Shown: positions 41,899-53,093, numbered from the stretch's first letter. The stretch is 64,000 bases of DNA from Caenorhabditis remanei (GCF_010183535.1 NC_071328.1:14260001-14324000), one strand, 5' to 3'. Numbers and translations: made by a program. The notes: a model not told the origin generated them from the letters alone.

Positions 41899-42027
41899 AG
41901 TTTCGTGGCGAGACCACATCATCTGTTGTTTTGTGATGGGATGAATAACAGGTCGACTGTGTGTGCAATAGTAATATTCGTTAATTTTCCCATAGAGATG
42001 TTGTGGTCTCGTCACGAAACGCAGTCT
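41899..42027. promoter_or_regulatory. Palindromic cassette upstream of FB24
   Basis: The left arm is GTTTCGTGGCGAGACC and the right arm GGTCTCGTCACGAAACGCAG (42005). The inner arm CATCTGTTGTTTTGTGATGG is present. The right arm is 121 bp from the FB24 start. Confidence 0.67.
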
Positions 42028-42125
42028 CTCCTACAATCTCAGATTCTATTTACACACTCCTCAGTCTCAGTCTCATTACTCCCTTTCTTCTCATACTCAT
42101 TTCATTGTCTTCTATCTCTGCCTCA

Positions 42126-43107
42126 ATGTCTTCCTCATTTCCTCTACTCCATCTTCCTGGAGTTGTTTTGTGGGAGATATTCAAATCGTTGAGTATCGGA
42201 GAGAAGTGAGTTTATATTATTAACCTAACCTGACTAATCATTCTCAATTTCCAGAATCCAACTCTCCCTCTGCTCTAAGAAAGTCTCTATTCAAATCAAT
42301 AGTGCTCGTTTGTACTCTCAAAAAGTAATAGTCGATCTGGACTTCTTATATCAAAAAATCAGAGTTCACTCTGAAAATAACAGAGATATATTCGACATCT
42401 TCATTTTTCCAAATTCCGGAATGATTTCCGATTCAAATATGCAACAATTCTCTATCGAATGTTGTACTGTAAGAGTTTTTTCTATTCCAATGGGAATCAA
42501 ATTATTCTGGAAAAATTATCCGAAAGGATTTCTACCTGTTATTCAACATCTGTTGAAGATGCTCCAATGCAAGATTTCAACTGAAATTGATTGTTATTTT
42601 AGTGATTTATTTGAACCAACAATTTCAAAGTTGTTTGACTTACAACAGGAATTCAAGACGCTCACTATTAAAGGTCAAAATCTGCAAATATTTAATAATT
42701 TGAGATTGGTTGAGGATCTTACCATCTCGTCTAGTTTTGATCCTGGTTTCAAACCAGTTTTCACTTCATGGCCACAGGAGATTAATATCTGGAGTTCCGC
42801 TTGGTTCACTCTGGAATATCTTTTTACATGCACTTCCACTAGAATTATACTCGATGATTCATCTCTGGGAAACAAAGATTTGGATGTGATACTCAACGAG
42901 TGGAAAGCTGGAAGACTTCCGAATCTGGAATATCTGTACGTCAAGAGTCAACGTATTTCAGACAATGGACCAACGATTCTGGGAATGAATCTATTAGAAT
43001 TGCTGGGAAAGGATATCCAAACTAATGATGGATCAAAGAAGTTGGTTACGAAATTGGTTTCTCAATTTGGTTACGAAAGAATTGAAATGTCTGTCACTGT
43101 ATTTTAA
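42126..43107 (+). CDS. FB24: F-box/FBA_2 protein, 310 aa
   Basis: Exons are 42126-42205 (MSSSFPLLHLPGVVLWEIF) and 42255-43107, with a 49-bp intron. It belongs to a small group with FB31 and the fragment at 24151. The GSKDQNLLWNQISSNLGLV stretch is shortened to GQNLQIFNNLRLV, and the tail is extended with NDGSKKLVTKL and ends YERIEMSVTVF. The FBA_2 part has WFTLEYLFTCTSTRIILDDS, with serine in place of the second cysteine, and NEWKAGRLPNLEYLYV. The frame is intact. Confidence 0.88.
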
Positions 43108-43914
43108 TAAACATAACATTACATGTAGTTATGTTAATTCTATAATAAACATTTTTATTCAATTATGTTAGCTATATTTAAAAATTTGTTCGGAAGTAAG
43201 ACAGAAGTGAAGTTTGTTCAGGATAAAACTGAAACATACGAAATCCTTTATCTTATTTACTAGTGGACCTGAACAATAAACTGAATTTGACACACGGAAG
43301 TCGGAAGTGTATCCTTTTTCAGATCCTTTTTCGATCCCATGTAGCCGAAGCTGCATTGCAATGTCTTTGATTGAGGGTTGTTCAGAGAGAAAGGTTCTTT
43401 CTCAAGATACCCTTTGGGAATCACCGCCTCCTGGAGCCCACAAATCCATAATCTGAAACACTCACTCGACCATCCCGCACATTACAAGGCTTCTCACCCA
43501 CAATACAACTTAGAACACCACCTGGAGAACAGCCTCCATGTCGTCGAGCCGTAACTTTCCCATAGCCTTCTTTCCACAGAAGAGCCAGAAGAAATGCAAC
43601 TTTCTCTTTTTGGTTTCACATATCATGAAACAAATGATGGTCAGAAAGTAGTTCTCATCTAGGAGAAGGTACCAGAGAGACTGTACTAACAATTTTCAAT
43701 TTTGCAATTTGATCACTGGTACCAGATAAGTGGGACTTTGAATGTTTGAAGGGTAGTTATATTTTCAATACAACTAATTAACTTTACATTCAGTTTCATG
43801 ATGTCGAAACAAATTTCATTTCCACAGCTGTGGTCGCAATGATTGCTGATTTTCAAAGAACGTGAACGAAATGGAATAAAATTGTTTTTGAAATCTTTAT
43901 TCAATATGTAATGT
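43108..43914. repeat. Spacer with type-1 flank and repeats D and F
   Basis: Repeat D (TATCTTATTTACTAGTGGAC to GTCGGAAGTG) is joined to repeat F (CCTTTGGGAATCACCGCCTC, then CATTACAAGGCTTCTCACCC, to about 43570). A second repeat D, inverted, lies at 43715-43860. No gene is supported. Confidence 0.5.
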
Positions 43915-44166
43915 TTATTCCAACAGATTCACACAAATTTCAATACTATAGAAACCATTTATGATAGTTGCCTTTTTTGATTCATCATCAGTTTGGATAA
44001 CCATCCCGTCTAACTCCCTCAAATTCATTCCCAAAATCGTCGTTCCAAAAATGTTAATATTTTGACTATAGATTGTCAGACATTTTAGAGTCAACGTCTT
44101 GAATACCTCAAACAGCACCAATCGAGGCAGACGGAGAAGGGGAAATGGGGAAGACAGGAATGACAT
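43915..44166 (-). CDS. FB25: micro F-box-family ORF, 83 aa, single exon
   Basis: ATG at 44166 opens MSFLSSPFPLLRLPRLVLFE and continues VFKTLTLKCLTIYSQNIN into ILGMNLRELDGMVIQTDDES, the family tail, with a stop at 43915. A deletion removed the intron and about 220 codons but fused the first part of the F-box to the C-terminal tail in frame. The breakpoint reads GTATTCAAGACGTTGACT. The half F-box ends before CSKK, so Skp1 binding is uncertain. Whether this is a gene or a relic depends on expression; its upstream region carries repeat B. Confidence 0.55.
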   Translation of the reverse strand: MSFLSSPFPLLRLPRLVLFEVFKTLTLKCLTIYSQNINIFGTTILGMNLRELDGMVIQTDDESKKATIINGFYSIEICVNLLE

Positions 44167-44214
44167 CGAGGCAGAGATAGAAGAAGATGGGGGAAAAGAA
44201 ATAGGGAGACTGGG

Positions 44215-44362
44215 GGGATCTGAGGTGAGAACGTCCTTTGTATTGAGTTGGTGAGGTTGTACACCTTGGACGCGCAGCAACTGCTACGCTGAGGCCCGTG
44301 GGAGAGTCTGGGCGGTCGATAGTGCGGGACAACTGACCCAATCACTTATTTTCCAACAAGAT
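44215..44362. repeat. Upstream repeat B beside FB25
   Basis: GTGAGAACGTCC, CTACGCTGAGGCCCGTGG, TCGATAGTGCGGGACAACTG and CACTTATTTTCCAACAAGAT. The outer part (GGACGTTCTCACCTCA on the other strand) is shared with the copy before FB16. Confidence 0.65.
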
Positions 44363-44367
44363 GAGAC

Positions 44368-45139
44368 TGTTGTCAGTTTAACGCCTCTGGATAAAACTGC
44401 CAACTTTACGACTCGATAATTCCGGGTCACATTGATTTTCCTCGCAAAATCCCCCGAAATTATGAGCCGAACTCTCACACAGTTATTCCTCTTTATTTAT
44501 GATCGCCTTTCCCCGATTTATTCCATCGAAATCGGTCAATTCTACCAATTTCTACTAAATTATTGCCGCGCCTCATTATTTAAACGGCGCGCGCATTTGT
44601 CTACAGTGTCCCGTTCGTCGCGAGAGTTAGATGTGCAGGCAACCCTCAGCCTTTTTAGGCCAACGCGCGTTGCCTGCCGAGTCTCCTCGCCACCGCACTT
44701 CTACTACGTTTTACGCCACGTTGCGGTCCGTTGGTGACGGATTTTTCCCCCATTTTTTCCCTTATTTTTATCCCCTTTTTATCTGTTCTCCTTCCCTTCG
44801 TTTTTCCCCTATAAACCTTCTACAAAACTCTACGAAACTCTACGTAACAGGTTTTACCTGACAGGAAGGAGAACCGAAAGGTTTCCTCGCATCCCACTAG
44901 GGAGCGAGGTTTTACTCCTACGCATTTTGCTCCACTATTCCTGTCAACGGATTTTCCCTTTCTCTTGTCCCTATCTTTCTCTTAATAAACGGGTCATTGA
45001 GAAATTGTGTACTGTTTTGTCATTTGCATAGCTTATCCGAAGGTTCTGCGGAACCGGGTCTCATACGGCGCATACAGGGAGTCTCCCTGGGTTATGACTG
45101 TGTCCTGGTCTTCGACTGGACCTACAGGCATTGTCAACA
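44368..45139 (+). mobile_element. Solo LTR, 772 bp, with 5-bp target duplication
   Basis: The ends are TGTTGTCAG and TTGTCAACA, and GAGAC is repeated directly outside each (44363-44367 and 45140-45144). The insertion split the usual GATGAGACTGAGGAG upstream sequence. AATAAACGGG (44983) is a likely polyadenylation signal. The body is GC-rich in the middle (GCCAACGCGCGTTGCC) and contains pyrimidine-rich stretches. No internal region is present, so the element probably recombined between its two LTRs. Related fragments are at 9313-9780 and 31935-32031. Confidence 0.8.
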
Positions 45140-45187
45140 GAGACTGAGGATTAGATGCGTGTAAATAAACTATGGGAATAGAGGAGT

Positions 45188-45306
45188 GCCTGCGTTTCGT
45201 GGCGAGACCACACCATCTGTCGCTCTGTGTGCGCAATGGTAGTACGGGGGTCAATCGATCCGTCATTTTTCCCATAGGCTTGTTGTGGTCTCGCCACGAA
45301 ACGCAG
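45188..45306. promoter_or_regulatory. Palindromic cassette upstream of FB26
   Basis: The left arm CTGCGTTTCGTGGCGAGACC and right arm GGTCTCGCCACGAAACGCAG (45287) are perfect 20-bp inverted repeats. The interior is shortened but keeps GTGTGCGCAATGGTAGTAC and TCAATCGATCCGTC. The right arm is 99 bp from the start codon. Confidence 0.72.
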
Positions 45307-45385
45307 ATACTCCTCCAACCTTAGGTTCTATTTACACATCTCATTAGTCCCTGGTCGTTTTTCTTCATTCCCATCTCACTGCACA

Positions 45386-46376
45386 ATGTCTTCCTCATTC
45401 CCCCTCCTCCGTCTTCCTGGAGTGGTTCTGTGCGATGTGTTTAAATCGTTGAGTATCGGAGAGAAGTAAGTTAACCTTTATTGAAGCTGACTAATTATTC
45501 TCTATTCTCAGAATCAAGCTCTCCTTCTGCTCCAAAAAAGTATCTATTCAAATCAATAATGCTCGTTTGTACTCTCAAAAAGTTATAGTCGATCTGGACA
45601 TCTTAAGCCAAAAAATCAGAGTTCTCTCTGAAAATAACATATGGGCATTTGACATCTTTAATTATTTCAACGGCGGAACAATCAATAATCTATATATCCA
45701 TCAGCATCAAATCGAAGGGCATACTGTACCTGTGTTCTTTTTCAGCGAATGGATCACAATATTCTGGAAGATTTATCGAGAAGGATATCTATCTGTTATT
45801 CAGTACCTCTTGAAGATATTTCAATGCAAGTTTTCAATTAGTAATAACTATGATAGTGATTTATATAAAACAACTATTTCTGAGTTGTTTGCTCGACAAG
45901 TGGAATTCAAGACGCTCACTATTCGTCCTAATGGATCAAAGAATGAAAACTTGTTATGGAATCAAATATCCAGTAATTTGGGACTGGTCGAGGATCTTAA
46001 AATCATATCCGTTGATAAGCCTGATCTTACCCCAGTTTTCACTTCATGGCCACAAAAGATTAATATCGGTAGTTCCGCTTGGTTCACTCTGGAATCTCTG
46101 TTGGCGTGCCCTTGCACCAGTATTTTGCTCAAAGGGTCTCATTTTGAAAACGAGGATTTGGAAGTGATACTTAGAAAATGGAAGACTGGAGGATTCCCGA
46201 ATCTAGAATATATGTATGTCAATAGTTCAAGTATTGCAAATAATGGAACGACAATTTTGGGAATGAATTTGATGGAATTAGACGGTAAGGTTATTCAAAC
46301 TGAGGATGGATCAAAGAAGGCAACTATTAGAATTAGAGACCGAAGTATTGAAATGTCTGTGACTCTATGTATTTGA
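45386..46376 (+). CDS. FB26: F-box/FBA_2 protein, 314 aa
   Basis: Exons are 45386-45465 (MSSSFPLLRLPGVVLCDVF) and 45512-46376; at 46 bp the intron is the shortest in the array, with acceptor TATTCTCAG. FB28 is a close relative through most of exon 2 (FNYFNGGTINN..IHQHQIEGHTV, DLYKTTISELFARQVEFKTL, CPCTSILLKGSHFENEDLEV). The FBA_2 motif is CPC rather than CTC. The tail, SIEMSVTLCI, differs from FB28, and a type-2 3' flank follows where FB28 has type 1. The frame is intact. Confidence 0.88.
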
Positions 46377-47200
46377 ATAAGCCAACTTAATGTATTTTCT
46401 CCCCCTTTCAAACTGTCATTTATATCAAAAGAATCTAATCAAATCGGATCTATATTAATATTCATTATATCTCTATAACCTGCTTTCTCCATTCCTGCTC
46501 CGCCTCTCTCATTAAAAACCAGAGGACGGGAGCGTCTTATCATCTTTCTTATTATTTCTAATGGCCTTATGATTTTTCACACCTTTTGCTACTTTTATTA
46601 CTATCTTTATTCAATAAAACGTCTCATTGTACCCAAGTTTGAGGTTCTTCTTCCACTCGACATCAAGGAACTCATTCGGCAAATGTCGCCAAGTCAAGGT
46701 GCAACCTTACCCAGTCTTGGTCCAACTTTGCGTGGCAACATTTGTCGAGTGTTTTCCCGTTTGCTATAATTTTCTGTAAGAAAAAAGTTTCAAATGCTCA
46801 ACGCCACGTAATGCAAAATTTGTCGATCAGTCACTGAGACTTCTATAAGAAACAGTTTTATTCAATTTAGTTAACTATCTTCAAAACTCTTTTAAAATGC
46901 TTACTTCTGAAAAATAAGTATAGAAGAAGGAAGGAGAGAGAGAGGGCTTTTTCTACATTCGAGTTCTTTTAAAGGCGCATAACTCGAAAACTAGAAGAGG
47001 TTTCAGAAAGTTGCTAACTGAATAAATAAATCCCTGCAACTTTGATTTGTATTACATCCAATATTCATTTCCGCGGTCACTGTTCCTCATGAAATATCTA
47101 GTGATATATTATGGTATCCTATTTCTATTTTCTGTGACCTTGTGGGCGACTTTATCTGATCTGAAATGCATTCCTAGCTGTTTTTCTTCTAGCCAGTAAA
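46377..47200. other. Type-2 3' flank of FB26 and unassigned spacer
   Basis: Repeat G runs to about 46700 (TTTATTCAATAAAACGTCTC). From 46800 to 47200 there is AT-rich sequence with a purine run (GAAGGAAGGAGAGAGAGAGG) and no gene. Confidence 0.5.
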
Positions 47201-47202
47201 TA

Positions 47203-48821
47203 CAGTGCGCGTCATAAATATGCGCCACCCCTCAAAATCGGTGTTTTCGGGAAAGTGAGATGTTTTTTGGGAAATTGTTATTAAAATTGAAATTCAGCGT
47301 ATTAAAAAACCTATATTCCCAAGTTTTGAGAAAAAAATGTCGAAAAATACGTCCAGACCAATAAAAAGTCGCTTAAACGGCCGCGTCATAAATATACGCC
47401 ACCTCCCAAAAAATGAGATATAGTTCAAATTTTGTCGAATTTCTTCAAATTTTTTGGAGAAATTCGTTCATGAAACAAAGTTTAATGATGTTTTTGAACA
47501 CTTACTCGACAGTTCTCAAAAAAATTCTTGTGAGATTTTGAAAAATCAGCACTTTTTGGCGATTTTTGTGATTCTTGAGAAATTACAGTTATTATCTGGT
47601 CTCGATGTACAGTACTTGTTTGTTTTTTAACATTTTTAAAACAAACATTACTCAATCTTCCTATTTCAATACGTTTCGATGTCTGAAATTGATATTCCAG
47701 GTCTTCTTTCATTCGATTCAGGCAACTCGAATCAACTAGGTCTGTAAGCATTGTGAGTTATAGGCTAGGAATGAGATTTCAGGCGTACTGGAGGACCGAG
47801 TATAGGTTGAAGATGAATGGATCATCTAAATTTGGGGTTACTTCTTCAATTCGTATCCATTTCTTGAATATCAACCCTTGGTAAGAACCACTGATATCCT
47901 TTCAAGTGAGCGAACGAAGCTGCCGTGTATTAGGTATTTGTTTCTCACCTGTTCGTCACAGATCTCGTCTGTACACCCTTATCAGGCTATCAATTGCTCA
48001 AGATAACATGTGTAGTTAATACAAACTACGTAATTAAACCCATATTTTGCTTATATACATAAATGAGTACGTGACATAAGCTGCAGTTAGATTAGTTGTT
48101 CCATTTTAATTACCATGAACTTGTGAAGAGCTAAGGCTTTCCCCCGGGGCGAATCAAGATAAGTTAAGAATGTTTTGATTTGTTCAAGTTAAGAGGGAAC
48201 AGTTTCGTGCATTTTCAACCTATACTCGGTCCTCCAGTACGCCTGAAATCTCATTCCTAGCCTATAACTCACAATGCTTACAGACCTAGATGACTCGAGT
48301 TGCCTGAATCGAATGAATTAAGACCTGGAATATCAATTTCAGACATCGAAACGTATTGAAATAGGAAGATTGAGTAATGTTTGTTTTAAAAATGTTAAAA
48401 AACAAACAAGTACTGTACATCGAGACCAGATAATAACTGTAATTTCTCAAGAATCACAAAAATCGCCAAAAAGTGCTGATTTTTCAAAATCTCACTAGAA
48501 TTTTTTGAGAACTGTCGAGTAAGTGTTCGAAAACATCATTAAACTTTGTTTCATGAACGAGTTTCTCCAAAAAATTTGAAGAAATTCGACAAAATTTGAA
48601 CTATATCTCATTGTTTGGGAGGTGGCGTATATTTATGACGCGGCCGTTTAAGCGACTTTTTATTGGTCTGGACGTATTTTTCGACATTTTTTTCTCAAAA
48701 CTTGGGAATATAGGTTTTTTGATACGCTGAATTCGATTTTAATAACGATTTCCCAAAAAAACATCTCACTTTCCCGAAAACACCGATTTCGAGGGGTGGC
48801 GCATATTTATGACGCGCACTG
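47203..48821. mobile_element. Fold-back transposon, 1.62 kb, arms of about 0.6 kb, TA-flanked
   Basis: The left arm 47203-47811 and right arm 48214-48821 are near-perfect inverted copies around a 402-bp centre. The ends CAGTGCGCGTCATAAATATG and CATATTTATGACGCGCACTG are flanked by TA (47201-47202 and 48822-48823), as in Tc1/mariner elements. Each arm also holds a second, subterminal copy of the end (GCGTCATAAATATACGCCAC at about 47384). No transposase is recognisable. An 89-codon frame in the arm (47482-47751, minus) has no visible family. The few differences between arms indicate a recent insertion or conversion. Confidence 0.85.
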
Positions 48822-48929
48822 TATATACGAAAACAGATACCTCACAGTGTTTGCTACTGATTTTCAAAGAGAACTAACAAGATTGAATGAGATTCTTTAT
48901 TATAGAATTATAACTTCAATCTGTAAAGG

Positions 48930-49928
48930 TTATTGAAATGGAATTATAGACATTTCAATACTACCGTAATCAGTGTTAATAGTTGCCTTCTTTGCTCCAT
49001 CATCAGTTTGGATTACCTTCCCGTTTAACTCGCTCAAATTCATTCCCAAAATCGTCGATTCATTATTTGTAATATTGTGACTATAGATCTTCAGACACTC
49101 GAGATTCGGGAATCCTCCAGTATTCCATTTTCGAAGTATCTCATCCACATTTTTGTTTTTCAGGCGAGAATCCTTGAGTGTAATTTTGGTGCAAGTGCAC
49201 GCAAAAAGATATTCCAGAGTGAACCAAGCGGAACTAAAGACATCAATATTCTGTGGCCATGAAATGAAAACTGGTATGAAACCTGGATTAGCATGGGATA
49301 AGATTCTAAGATTCTCAACCAGTCCAAATTTATCGGATATCTGGTTAAACATCAAGTTTTTGTCTCTTGATCCATTAAGTGCAATAGTAAATGTCTCGAA
49401 TTCCAGTTGTAGATCAAACAGGTCAGAAATCGCTGGTTGTAATGAAACTAAACAATAACAATCAATAATACCAGTTGAAATCTTGCATTGAAATATCTTC
49501 AATAGGTGTTGAGTAACAGATAGAAATCCTTCTCGATTATTCTTCCAGAATATTTCGATTCCTATAGAAATAGATGTAGATCTTACTGTAGAGCATGCAA
49601 TAGAAAATTGATGAGTATTTGAATTATGTCTGTTACAGGAATCTGGATAATTGAAGATTTCGAATGTATCTTTCCTGTTTTCAGAGTGAACTTCGATTTT
49701 GTGGCTTGAGCAGTCCAGAACAACTATAACTTTTTGAGAGTACAAACGAGCATTGTTGATTTGAGTGGAGACCTTCTTGGAGCAGAGAGAGAGCTTGATT
49801 CTGGAAATACGGGAGGGAATTAGTCAGGTTAAGTTAATAAGATTAACTCACTTCTCTCCGATATTCAATGATTTGAATACATCGAACAGGACTACTCCAG
49901 GAAGACGGAGGAGGGGAAATGGTGGCAT
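48930..49928 (-). CDS. FB27: F-box/FBA_2 protein, 315 aa
   Basis: Exon 1 (49852-49928) gives MPPFPLLRLPGVVLFDVF; the intron is 51 bp; exon 2 is 48930-49800. The middle reads ACSTVRSTSISIGIEIFWKN, the FBA_2 part WFTLEYLFACTCTKITLKDS and RKWNTGGFPNLECLKI. The tail is conventional (TDDGAKKATINTDYGSIEMS). It is the best intact relative of the pseudogene FB14. It is divergent to FB28 across the cassette at 50007-50136, and its 3' side is the fold-back element, 108 bp from the stop codon. Confidence 0.88.
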
Positions 49929-50006
49929 CGACAGAGACTGGTGGGAGGGATGAGGAGAAACGGCAGGGACTAATGAGATGTGTGAATAGAATCTAGGATT
50001 GGAGGA

Positions 50007-50136
50007 GTGCCGCGTTTCGTTGTAAGACCTTAGTTGTCTATGGGAAAATATCAGATCAAATGTGTGCGTAACGGTGGTACGATCGATCCGTCATTTTTCC
50101 CATAGGCTTATTGTGGTCTCGCCACGAAACGCAGGC
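50007..50136. promoter_or_regulatory. Palindromic cassette between FB27 and FB28
   Basis: The left arm is decayed (GCGTTTCGTTGTAAGACC, ending 50028), while the right arm is perfect (GGTCTCGCCACGAAACGCAG, 50115). The inner pair CTATGGGAAAA / TTTTTCCCATAG remains. The two genes outside both have the 77-nt exon 1. Confidence 0.67.
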
Positions 50137-50248
50137 ACTCCTCCAACCTCAGATTCTATTCACACATCTCATTAGTCCCTGTTTCCTCAGTCTCACCTCA
50201 TTACTCCTCTTCACCTCATACTCATTTCATCCCCATCCGTCTCTGCCG

Positions 50249-51239
50249 ATGCTTCCCTTTTCCCTCCTCCGTCTTCCTCGATTGGTCCTGTTCGATGTAT
50301 TCAAATTTTTGAATATCGAAGAAAAGTGAGTGAATCTTATTAGCCTAACCTAACTAGCTCTCTCCTCTTTCCAGAATCAAGCTCTCCATCTGCTCCAAGA
50401 AAGTCTCGATTCAAATCAATAATGCTCAATTCTACTCACAAAAAGTCATAGTCGTTCTTGACTGCTTAAGCTACAAAATCAGAGTTCACTCTGAAAATAT
50501 TAAGGATACATTTGATATCTTTAATTATTACAACGGCGGAACAATCAACAATCCATATATCCATCAGTATCAAATTGAAGGGCATACTGTACCTGTGTTC
50601 TCCTTCAGCGAAGGGATCACAATATTCTGGAAGAATTATCGAGAAGGACATCGATCTGTTATTCGGTACCTCTTGAAGATATTTCAATGCAAGTTTTCAG
50701 TTGGAAATAACTTTGACAGTGATTTATATAAAACAACTATTTCTGAGTTGTTTGATCGACAAGTGGAATTCAAGACGCTCGCTATTCGTCCTAATGGATC
50801 AAAGGATGAAAACTTGTTATGGAATCAAATATCCAGTAATTTGGGACTGGTCGAGGATCTTAAAATCATATCCGTTGATAAGCCTGAGTTCAGACCAGTT
50901 TTCACTTCATGGCCACAAAATATTAATATCGGTAGTGCCGCTTGGTTCACTCTGGAATCTCTGTTGGAGTGCCCTTGCACCAGTATTTTCCTCGAAGGGT
51001 CTCATTTTGAAAACAACGATTTGGAAGTGATACTTAGAAAATGGAAGACTGGAGGATTCCCGAATCTAGAATATCTGTATGTCAATAGTCAAGGTATTAC
51101 AAATTATGGAACGACGATTTTGGGAATGAGTCTATTGGAATTGCGAGGAAAGGAAATTCAAACTGATGATGGATTAAAGAAGGCAACCATTGACACTGCT
51201 CACTGTAGAATTGAAATGTCTGTGACTCCATCTAAATAA
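50249..51239 (+). CDS. FB28: F-box/FBA_2 protein, 313 aa
   Basis: Exons are 50249-50325 (MLPFSLLRLPRLVLFDVF, then KFLNIEEK) and 50375-51239, with a 49-bp intron. L2 and S5 are changes within the otherwise fixed FPLLRLP block. The frame is open through the part of exon 2 that lacks ATG codons. It is a close relative of FB26: DLYKTTISELFDRQVEFKTL, then WFTLESLLECPCTSIFLEGS and RKWKTGGFPNLEYLYV. The tail ends CRIEMSVTPSK. A type-1 3' flank follows, unlike FB26. Confidence 0.87.
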
Positions 51240-51845
51240 ACATAAAATATTGAAATGAGAATTCTATAATAAACATTTTTATTCAACTTTGTTAGCTTTC
51301 TTTGAAAATCAGTAAGCTTTGAGTCTGTGCGGAAGTTAAACAGGAGTGAAGTTTTTTTCCGACAGAATGAATTGAAGGGAAAACTACCCCTCGAGCATGA
51401 AAAATCCCTTATCTGGTAGTAGTGAATATGAAAAAGCAACTGAATTTGACACATTGAAGTCGGAAGTGGAGACTGGTGGTACGAGATAAGTAAACAGTGG
51501 GGAATTTTTAATGCTCAAAATTAGCAGCTTGAGTATCTCGCAATTTAATCTTTGGTCTTCATTCGCTCTCCAATCTTCACCACATGGTCCAAGACAATTA
51601 TAAACAAAGCAGCGCTCCAAAAGGGATTAGGTCTTCGTTCATTGTTTTATTTTTTCCACCCGGCCGTTCGCCTTTAGAGACCCGACACCCGCCTCTCTAC
51701 CTGTCCTTCTGACTCCTATACCCCCGTCTACGCACTGCAACGCGTGCAACCGCTGAGGACAGTGGGAAAGTCTGGAGATCGATAGTACTGGTACAACTAA
51801 CACAGTCACTTATTTCTATCGAGATTAGACTGAGGAATGGAAGTG
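51240..51845. repeat. Spacer with repeats D, H and B
   Basis: Repeat D (51393-51490) is nearly the same as at 20528-20625. Repeat H is at 51612-51700 (CGCTCCAAAAGGGATTAGGT). Repeat B is at 51745-51825 (ACCGCTGAGGACAGTGGG, GATCGATAGTACTGGTACAA, CACTTATTTCTATCGAGA). It is followed by a minus-oriented upstream relic. Confidence 0.55.
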
Positions 51846-51999
51846 TTCATTCCGTGGCGAGACCACACCATCTGTCGTTCTGTGATGATGGGTTTTTGGG
51901 AAAATAACGGATTGGCTGTGTGCGCAATGGTAGTACTAGGATCGATCGATCCGTCATTTTTCCCATAGGCTTGTTGTGGTCTCGCCACGAAACGCAGGC
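51846..51999. promoter_or_regulatory. Palindromic cassette upstream of FB29
   Basis: The left arm is shortened (CATTCCGTGGCGAGACC) and the right arm perfect (GGTCTCGCCACGAAACGCAG, 51979). CATCTGTCGTTCTGTGATG and GATCGATCGATCCGTC lie inside. The right arm is about 104 bp from the FB29 start. Confidence 0.68.
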
Positions 52000-52081
52000 A
52001 ATCCCCCAACCTCAGATTCTATTTACACATCTCATTAGTCCCTGTCGATTCTTCTCATTTCATCCCCACCCGTCTCTGCCG

Positions 52082-53093
52082 ATGCCTCCCTTTCCCCTCC
52101 TCCGTCTTCCTGGAGTGGTCCTGTGCGAGGTATTCAAATCGTTGAGTATCGATGAAAAGTGAGTCAACCTTTTTTTAATCTAACCTGACTAATTCTTCCC
52201 GCATTTCCAGAATCAAGCTCTCCTTCTGCTCCAAGAAAACCTCGGCTCAAATCAATAGTGCTCGCTTGTACTCTCAAAAAGTTATAGTCGTTCTGATCAT
52301 GACTGGAAAATTAATCAGAGTTTACTCTGATCACCAACCAGTAGGTTTCTACATTGCGATATGTACCGGAAAGATTGACGATTCAAATATTCAACACGTT
52401 CCAATCGAAGGGTGTACTGTACCAGTGACCCCCACTGAGCCTATAAAAATTAAAACATTCTGGAAGGACCTTAAAGAAGGCTTCTTGTCTATCACACGAC
52501 ATTTTCTGAAGATATTCCACTGCAAGATATCAACAGAAAGGGATTGTTGGAGACACGAGTTGTTTCATCCGATACTTACTGAATTGTTTAATCAACAACA
52601 GGTATTCGAGACGATTAGTATTGGTCTGCACGAATCAGTAGATCATAATTGGTTGAACCGGATCTTCACCTACTCGGAATTGGTTGAAGGACTAGAAATT
52701 CCATATCTTTACTCCCTCACTCCATCCACTTTCATTCCAACCTTCCCTCCATGGCCAAGACAGAAAATTACCATCAAGCCAAACTTCTCGTGGCTCACTC
52801 TGGATACTCTCTTTACTTGCACATGTTCTGATATTTATATTGCACGTACTAATCTGGAAAACAAAGATCTGGATGAGATTCTCACACATTGGAAGGCTGG
52901 AGGGTTACCGAATCTAGAATATCTCACAATCGGTAGTACTAAAATCAAATTCGATGGAGATCCTATTCTGGGATTGGTTCCAAGTGAATGGGAAGACGAC
53001 GAAATCACAATTATAACTGATGATGGATTGAAGACTGCTGTGGTTCAACTTTGGCAAAACAATCTCGAAATGCAGACACTACCGCAACCTTAA
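52082..53093 (+). CDS. FB29: F-box/FBA_2 protein, subfamily 2, 319 aa
   Basis: Exons are 52082-52158 (MPPFPLLRLPGVVLCEVF) and 52211-53093, with a 52-bp intron. The F-box continues DEKIKLSFCSKKTSAQINSA and is of the common type. From residue 55 onward it is subfamily 2: CTGKIDDSNIQHVPIEGCTV, ELFHPILTELFNQQQVFETI, WLTLDTLFTCTCSDIYIART, LTHWKAGGLPNLEYLTIGST, GDPILGLVPSEWEDDE, DDGLKTAVVQL. Together with FB17 it shows that the divergent body shares the standard exon 1, intron and cassette, so regulation and Skp1 docking may be common while target binding differs. Confidence 0.88.
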
